Below, in pieces: positions 5,417-8,601 of a stretch of DNA of 8,601 nucleotides; position 1 is the first letter of the stretch; every line of letters begins with the position of its first letter. The translations under genes and the position numbers were made by a program. Under the pieces are notes generated by a model, which saw only the letters and a list, made by a program, of their open reading frames with translations, did no database searches and was not told where the DNA came from. Source of the DNA: Actinomycetes bacterium (GTDB lineage Bacteria; Bacillota_I; Bacilli_A; RF39; UBA660); NCBI GenBank assembly GCA_021152765.1, contig JAGKUT010000027.1:1-8601 (forward strand). The letters are read 5' to 3'.

Positions 5417-8400
5417 TTGAGTAATTTTTTAGATTTGGCTTTTAAAACTTTTGGACGTGATTCTGTGAGTAAAGCTCTTTCTATTTCTAAAAATAGTATT
5501 TCTTATTATGATACTATGGATAGAGGTAAAAATGACTTAGTTCATATTTTTAAGGTTTATTCTCATGTTTATAATTATTATTATGATGTTAATATTATTA
5601 CTCGCAGAGATTCAATTATTTCTTATTATTGTGAGTGTAATACTTTTAGTAAGTCTCATTCATGCAAACATGTCGCGGCTTGTTTACTTAATTACGGTGA
5701 TATGATTTTAGAAAGTGCTCATACTGATTTGGATATTTCTAATAGTATCTTAAATATTTTTAATAAAGGTACTCATGGCGTTAAAGAAGCAGTTAATGTT
5801 TCTTTAGAACTTAATTTTAATGAAAAGGTTCCTACTTTTAAGATTTTTATTGGACTTAAGAAAATATATATGATTAATCGTGAGTCTAAGTTTGAAAGTT
5901 TTATGGATGCTTTTAATAATAATGAGTCATATAATTTTGGTGTTAATTTTACTTATGATCCTTTTTTACATTATTTTAGAGAATGTGATGTTCAATTATT
6001 AAATTATTTATTCGGTTATATTAAAAATAGAGGTTATTATTATAGGTATAATCCCTTTGAATTAAGTGATAGAGAGTTAGATTCTTTGTTTACTAAATTG
6101 GATGGTGTAAATTTTTCTATTGTTGGGATAGGTTCTATTAGTGGGGTTAAGTATTCTATTCCTACTGGCTTTAGTTTAGGTACTTCTGGTGATAATTATA
6201 TACTATCTATTGATAATTTTGATAAGTATATATTTATTGATAAGCATAATAGGTATTGTATATATAACAGAATTTTATACGTTTTACCTGATAATTATTC
6301 TACTTTAGTTAGTTCCATGTATAATAATGGGCTTAATTCTTTGATTATAGACAAGAATCATGTTGAGTTATTTAAAAATGGATTACTTCAAAATATTAAG
6401 AAGGATATTTCTATTAGTTCAGAGATAGATGACTTTGTTATCTCTGATGAAGTTATTCCAAATATATATTTTGATTTGAATAAGGATATGATTGAATGTA
6501 AGATTGAGTTCAATTATGGTGATAATGTCGTTAATTATTTTGATTCTGATAGTGTTGTTGTACGTGATGTTGGTTTTGAAAATAATGTTATTGATGATAT
6601 TTGTTCTTATGGATTTGTTATAGACAAGAAAAAGATTCTTCTTGTAGATATAGATGATATTGGTAGTTTCTTGGAATTGGGTATTCATTCTTTAGGTGAA
6701 AAGTATAATATATTTACTTCTAAGAAAATGGATGATGTTTCTATTTTGAAGAAAAGTAATATCAAATCTAATTTTAGTATTGGTACAGATGGGATAATGT
6801 CTTATAGTTTTGATACTGATAATATTGATGTTTCTGAACTTGATAAGGTATTTGCTTCTTTGAAAAAAAAGAAAAAGTATTATAAATTGAAAAATGGAAA
6901 TATTATTGATTTAACTAATAATAAGGAAATTAATGAACTTAGTGATTTATTTGATGATTTAGAATTATCTTCTCGTGATATTGATGGTGATATTGTTATT
7001 CCTAAATATCGTGCTTTATATATTGATAGTTTAAAGAAAAATAAATATAAATCTATTAATACTGATAATTCTTTTGATTTATTTATTTCGAATTTTAATA
7101 AGTTTAAGGATATCTCTATAGATTTTGGTAGTGATAATAATATTTTACGTGATTATCAAAAAATTGGAGTTAAATGGCTATATACTTTATATAAGTGTGA
7201 TTTAGGTGGTATTTTGGCTGATGAGATGGGTCTTGGTAAAAGTTTACAAACAATTTGTTTTATTAAGCAAGTTTTACGTGAGAAGCCTAATTCTAAAATT
7301 ATGATTGTATGTCCTACTTCACTTGTTTATAATTGGAAAAAGGAATTTGATAAGTTTGGTAGTGAATTAAAGTATGTGACTGTTTTTGATAATAAATCTA
7401 AGAGGTTAGAGGTTATTAAAGATTTTGATAAGTATAATATTTTTATTACTTCTTATGGCTTAATTCGTAATGATAATGATGAGTATGAGGATAAGAATTT
7501 TGAAGTATGTATTATTGATGAAGCGCAGACTATTAAGAACTATCAAGCTGGTATGACAAAGGAGATTAAAAAAATTAAGGCACGTACTAAGATTGCTTTA
7601 ACTGGAACTCCTTTAGAAAATTCTGTTTTGGAGTTATGGAGTATTTTTGATTTTATAATGCCTGGTTATTTAGGTAGTATTTATAAGTTTAAGGATAAGT
7701 ATGGAATTCATGATGTAGATAATGATTCTTTAGAAAAACTTTCTAATTTAAATTATCAAATTAAGCCTTTTATTTTAAGGCGTAAAAAGTGTGATGTTAT
7801 TACTGATTTACCTGATAAGATTGAGAATAATATCTATCTTGATTTACCTAATAGTCAAAAGAAAGTTTATTTGAGTGTTCTTAAAGATAGTGAACGTGAA
7901 TTTAAGGAAATATTAGCTACTGAGGGTATTGGTAAGGCAAGATTTAAAGTTTTACAATTACTTATGAAACTTCGTCAAGTATGCGTTGATCCTAATATAT
8001 TATTTGATGATTATAAAGGTGACTCTGTTAAGATGGAAAAATTACTTGAGGTAGTCAATGAATATATTAATGAGGGACACAAGATTTTAATTTTTTCAAG
8101 TTTTAAAATGGTTATTGATAGGGTTAAGGATATGTTTGATAAGAGTGGTATTAGTAGTTATGTAATAGCTGGTGATGTTAAAAGTAAAGCACGTATGGAG
8201 CTTGTTGATAAATTTAATAATGATTCTACTAATTGTTTCTTAATTACTCTTAAAAGTGGTGGTACTGGACTAAATTTAGTCGGAGCTGATGTTGTAATTC
8301 ATCTGGATATATGGTGGAATCCACAGGTTGAGAACCAGGCTACTGATAGAGCCCATAGAATTGGACAAACTAAAAAGGTTAGCGTTGTTAAATTTATTAC

Positions 8401-8551
8401 TCGTGGTACTATTGAGGAAAAAATTATTGAACTTCAAAATAAGAAAAAAGTTCTTAGTGATAATTTGATTGAGGGGAAAGAAACTAGTGTTCTTAATTCT
8501 CTAAATGAGGAAGAGATTAAAAATTTACTTTCTTACAGTGAAAATGAATAA
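5417..8551 (+). CDS. SWIM zinc-finger SNF2-family DNA-dependent ATPase/helicase-like protein
   Basis: This large bacterial SNF2/Rad54-like ATPase has 1044 residues, typical for the class. It should translocate on double-stranded nucleic acid and remodel bound proteins; its target is unknown. Residues from the TTG start: a SWIM zinc finger CxC...CxH (C72, C74, C83, H85), a long beta-rich region of about 450 residues in the position of the SNF2-associated domain, then the motor. Motor motifs: LADEMGLGKS (600-609, Walker A lysine 608), DEAQ (701-704), LTGTPLEN (728-735), SGGTGLNL (947-954) and QATDRAHRIGQ (974-984, arginine fingers R978/R981). All key residues are intact. A lysine run (482-487) separates the regulatory part from the motor and is encoded through an A8 tract. 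Codons end mostly in T, unlike the A-ending minus-strand genes. It stands alone as a transcription unit with its own promoter and terminator. Bacillus YwqA is a comparable protein. Confidence 0.93.
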   Translation: MSNFLDLAFKTFGRDSVSKALSISKNSISYYDTMDRGKNDLVHIFKVYSHVYNYYYDVNIITRRDSIISYYCECNTFSKSHSCKHVAACLLNYGDMILESAHTDLDISNSILNIFNKGTHGVKEAVNVSLELNFNEKVPTFKIFIGLKKIYMINRESKFESFMDAFNNNESYNFGVNFTYDPFLHYFRECDVQLLNYLFGYIKNRGYYYRYNPFELSDRELDSLFTKLDGVNFSIVGIGSISGVKYSIPTGFSLGTSGDNYILSIDNFDKYIFIDKHNRYCIYNRILYVLPDNYSTLVSSMYNNGLNSLIIDKNHVELFKNGLLQNIKKDISISSEIDDFVISDEVIPNIYFDLNKDMIECKIEFNYGDNVVNYFDSDSVVVRDVGFENNVIDDICSYGFVIDKKKILLVDIDDIGSFLELGIHSLGEKYNIFTSKKMDDVSILKKSNIKSNFSIGTDGIMSYSFDTDNIDVSELDKVFASLKKKKKYYKLKNGNIIDLTNNKEINELSDLFDDLELSSRDIDGDIVIPKYRALYIDSLKKNKYKSINTDNSFDLFISNFNKFKDISIDFGSDNNILRDYQKIGVKWLYTLYKCDLGGILADEMGLGKSLQTICFIKQVLREKPNSKIMIVCPTSLVYNWKKEFDKFGSELKYVTVFDNKSKRLEVIKDFDKYNIFITSYGLIRNDNDEYEDKNFEVCIIDEAQTIKNYQAGMTKEIKKIKARTKIALTGTPLENSVLELWSIFDFIMPGYLGSIYKFKDKYGIHDVDNDSLEKLSNLNYQIKPFILRRKKCDVITDLPDKIENNIYLDLPNSQKKVYLSVLKDSEREFKEILATEGIGKARFKVLQLLMKLRQVCVDPNILFDDYKGDSVKMEKLLEVVNEYINEGHKILIFSSFKMVIDRVKDMFDKSGISSYVIAGDVKSKARMELVDKFNNDSTNCFLITLKSGGTGLNLVGADVVIHLDIWWNPQVENQATDRAHRIGQTKKVSVVKFITRGTIEEKIIELQNKKKVLSDNLIEGKETSVLNSLNEEEIKNLLSYSENE

Positions 8552-8580
8552 AAGAGTTGTTGAAAACTCTTTTTTTATTT
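8550..8580 (+). terminator. Intrinsic terminator of the SNF2 gene
   Basis: A 9-bp stem, AAAAGAGTT / AACTCTTTT (8550-8558 and 8565-8573), with a 6-nt loop GTTGAA starts at the TAA stop codon and runs into a long T tract. The remaining bases to the window end are AT-rich and hold no visible feature. Confidence 0.85.
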
Positions 8581-8601
8581 TTTTATTATGTTCAAAAGTA
8601 T

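Noticed and set aside
6419..6688. 89-residue minus-strand frame inside the SNF2 gene
   Set aside because: It is Ile/Asn-rich antisense reading within a conserved protein, and I see no support for it as a gene.
5417..8551. SNF2 gene as part of a DISARM-like or other phage-defence island
   Set aside because: No methyltransferase, nuclease, phospholipase or other defence partner is visible in the window. The SWIM-SNF2 architecture is widespread as a stand-alone chromosomal gene.
1..8601. CRISPR arrays, insertion sequences, tRNA or rRNA genes
   Set aside because: I found no spaced direct repeats, no transposase or terminal repeats, and no cloverleaf-like or rRNA-like GC-rich segment. Coding density leaves little room.

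Overview
The window looks like a piece of chromosome from a very AT-rich Gram-positive bacterium (Bacillota, possibly one of the uncultured low-GC gut Bacilli or Mollicutes-like lineages). The reasons are composition (roughly a quarter G+C by eye), strong GGAGG-type ribosome binding sites, tight overlapping operons, and families that are common in Firmicutes (a YnbB-type PLP enzyme and a SWIM-SNF2 ATPase). Tryptophan is always TGG in the genes I read, and every visible stop is TAA or TAG, so the standard bacterial code fits and TGA=Trp does not. The lineage is inference. Eight genes fill almost the whole window. No RNA gene, mobile element or CRISPR array is visible.

Layout from left to right. 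(1) Positions 1-1870, minus strand: a cysteine desulfurase and an overlapping TtcA-like tRNA thiolation protein that runs off the left edge. They have their own sigma-A-type promoter (TAGACA-17-TATAAT, 1900-1928). (2) Positions 1964-4245, minus strand: a three-gene operon of a short-chain dehydrogenase/reductase, a YnbB/methionine-gamma-lyase-family PLP enzyme and a 99-residue acidic protein of unknown function. Both junctions are 8-nt overlaps with the same GGAGGAACAA element. The operon starts at a weak extended -10 promoter near 4278 and ends at a GC-rich hairpin at 1942-1959. (3) Positions 4337-5219, minus strand: two unrecognised genes (237 and 55 residues) with a strong promoter (5247-5275) and a clear terminator (4321-4355) whose loop holds the last stop codon. 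(4) Positions 5417-8551, plus strand: a 1044-residue SWIM zinc finger/SNF2 ATPase. It is read divergently from (3), starts at TTG, and ends at a strong terminator.

Functionally, the cysteine desulfurase can pass persulfide sulfur to the TtcA-like protein for tRNA 2-thiolation, a plausible dedicated donor-acceptor pair. The SDR/YnbB-type operon is probably metabolic (PLP-dependent C-S or related chemistry plus an NAD(P)H redox step), but its substrate cannot be read from sequence. The SNF2 protein is a DNA translocase or remodeller of unknown target. The two unknown genes share its promoter region but no established function links them. The + strand is T-rich everywhere, and codon endings differ by gene orientation (A-ending on the minus strand, T-ending on the plus strand). 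This suggests replication-strand skew rather than foreign DNA.
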